Positions 53,321 through 53,665 of a DNA stretch of 53,665 bases are shown piece after piece. The notes below the pieces were generated by a model, which did no database searches, was not told the origin of the DNA, and saw only the letters and a program-made list of their open reading frames with translations. Position 1 is the first letter of the stretch, and each line of letters opens with the position of its first letter. The stretch spans positions 1-53,665 of the forward strand of contig NZ_AUFB01000026.1 in the NCBI RefSeq assembly GCF_000426285.1, read 5' to 3'. Both the position numbers and the translations under genes were made by a program. This stretch comes from Rhizobium leucaenae USDA 9039 (GTDB lineage Bacteria > Pseudomonadota > Alphaproteobacteria > Rhizobiales > Rhizobiaceae).

Positions 53321-53665
53321 GAGGATGACGTCCCGAGAAGTGGTGTAGCAGGATAGCGGTGGTCATCGGCTTTTTCCGGTAGGGTTGGGTTGTTCAAGCA
53401 CAACCTGATGGAAAGACCACCGATGACCAATGACATGATGGACCTCCGCTCGCTTGTTGAGAAGAGCGCTGATGCGGATTTGCTGCGCGAGATGATTGGC
53501 TTTGCCGCCGAGAAGTTGATGGAGCTAGAGGTTGGCACGAAGACCGGTGCGGCCTACGGCGAGAAGAATGACTTTCGACTTGCTCAGCGTAACGGCTATC
53601 GCGACCGCGACTGGGAGACCCGAGCTGGCACCGTCGAACTTCGGATTCCAAAGCTGCGCACCGGC
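53321..53665 (+). mobile_element. IS256-family element, left end, running off the window
   Basis: GAGGATGACGTCCCGAGAAG from 53321 followed by GTGGTGTAG resembles the terminal repeat of rhizobial IS256-type elements. The transposase starts 102 bases inside. Confidence 0.7.
53423..53665 (+). CDS. IS256-family transposase, N-terminal part
   Basis: From ATG 53423 (MTNDMMDLRSLVEKSADADL) the frame is open to the end of the window, 81 codons, ending within RAGTVELRIPKLRTG. The pattern YGEKNDFRLAQRNGYRDRDW is typical of the zinc-finger-like N-terminal region of IS256/mutator-type transposases of rhizobia. The DDE core is beyond the window. Confidence 0.9.
   Translation, partial: MTNDMMDLRSLVEKSADADLLREMIGFAAEKLMELEVGTKTGAAYGEKNDFRLAQRNGYRDRDWETRAGTVELRIPKLRTG

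Noticed and set aside
1..53665. CRISPR array
   Set aside because: No regular short repeats with unique spacers were seen.

Overview
The window looks like a plasmid, or plasmid-like accessory replicon, of a Rhizobium/Agrobacterium-group alphaproteobacterium. The evidence is a quorum-type traG-traD-traC / traA transfer region in the Ti/pSym layout, a repABC-type RepA fragment, large high-GC ABC uptake operons, and many rhizobial insertion sequences (IS110, IS66, IS6, IS256, ISL3 and an IS21-like scrap). No rRNA operon, intact tRNA, CRISPR array or complete replication gene set was seen. The taxonomic assignment is inferred from gene families, not from a marker gene.

Layout, left to right. 1-7729: the 3' end of a polysaccharide flippase runs into a divergent DNA-processing and transfer region, traG-traD-traC leftward and a large traA relaxase-helicase rightward, with a candidate oriT between them. 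7730-14238: a decayed zone with a frameshifted sugar-porter-type MFS gene, a plasmid-type DnaQ-like exonuclease, a frameshifted small gene, an intact IS110 transposase and an IstB-like scrap. 14239-22808: a leftward catabolic operon with a winged-helix/beta-sandwich regulator, a GH51 alpha-L-arabinofuranosidase and a five-part Dpp/Opp-type ABC importer, best read as uptake and intracellular cleavage of arabinosides. 23024-24030: a LysR tail and a RepA N-terminal fragment whose upstream inverted repeat is preserved.

24819-31600: a class A penicillin-binding protein with a BA14K-like tail, a cold-shock protein, then a compact leftward array of vapB-vapC-DUF7673-tyrosine recombinase-DUF4143 ATPase. 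Its vapB promoter region carries a perfect inverted repeat. 31929-38929: an fsr-like efflux gene truncated at an IS66 remnant, a divergent TetR/flavoprotein pair whose likely operator sits exactly in the promoter spacer, an HD-GYP protein, and a DUF1016 nuclease gene cut by an in-frame amber codon.

39042-47815: a stretch bracketed by two nearly identical 22-base T-arm-like direct repeats. It holds a P-loop kinase, a papain-like/C39-like small protein, a HisKA_2 kinase with its response regulator, a NUDIX protein, a SnoaL-like protein, an IS6 element and a RES/Xre-type toxin-antitoxin pair. 48122-53665: an ETF-ubiquinone oxidoreductase tail, a GntR-led polar amino acid ABC operon, a decayed ISL3 transposase and the start of an IS256-family element that runs off the window.

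The strongest leads for something undescribed are the TA-recombinase-ATPase array, the repeat-bracketed 8.8 kb segment, the PBP with the BA14K-like tail, and the duplicated BID-like C-terminal modules of TraA. Several genes differ from intact forms by one base only, so recent decay and sequencing error both need to be considered.
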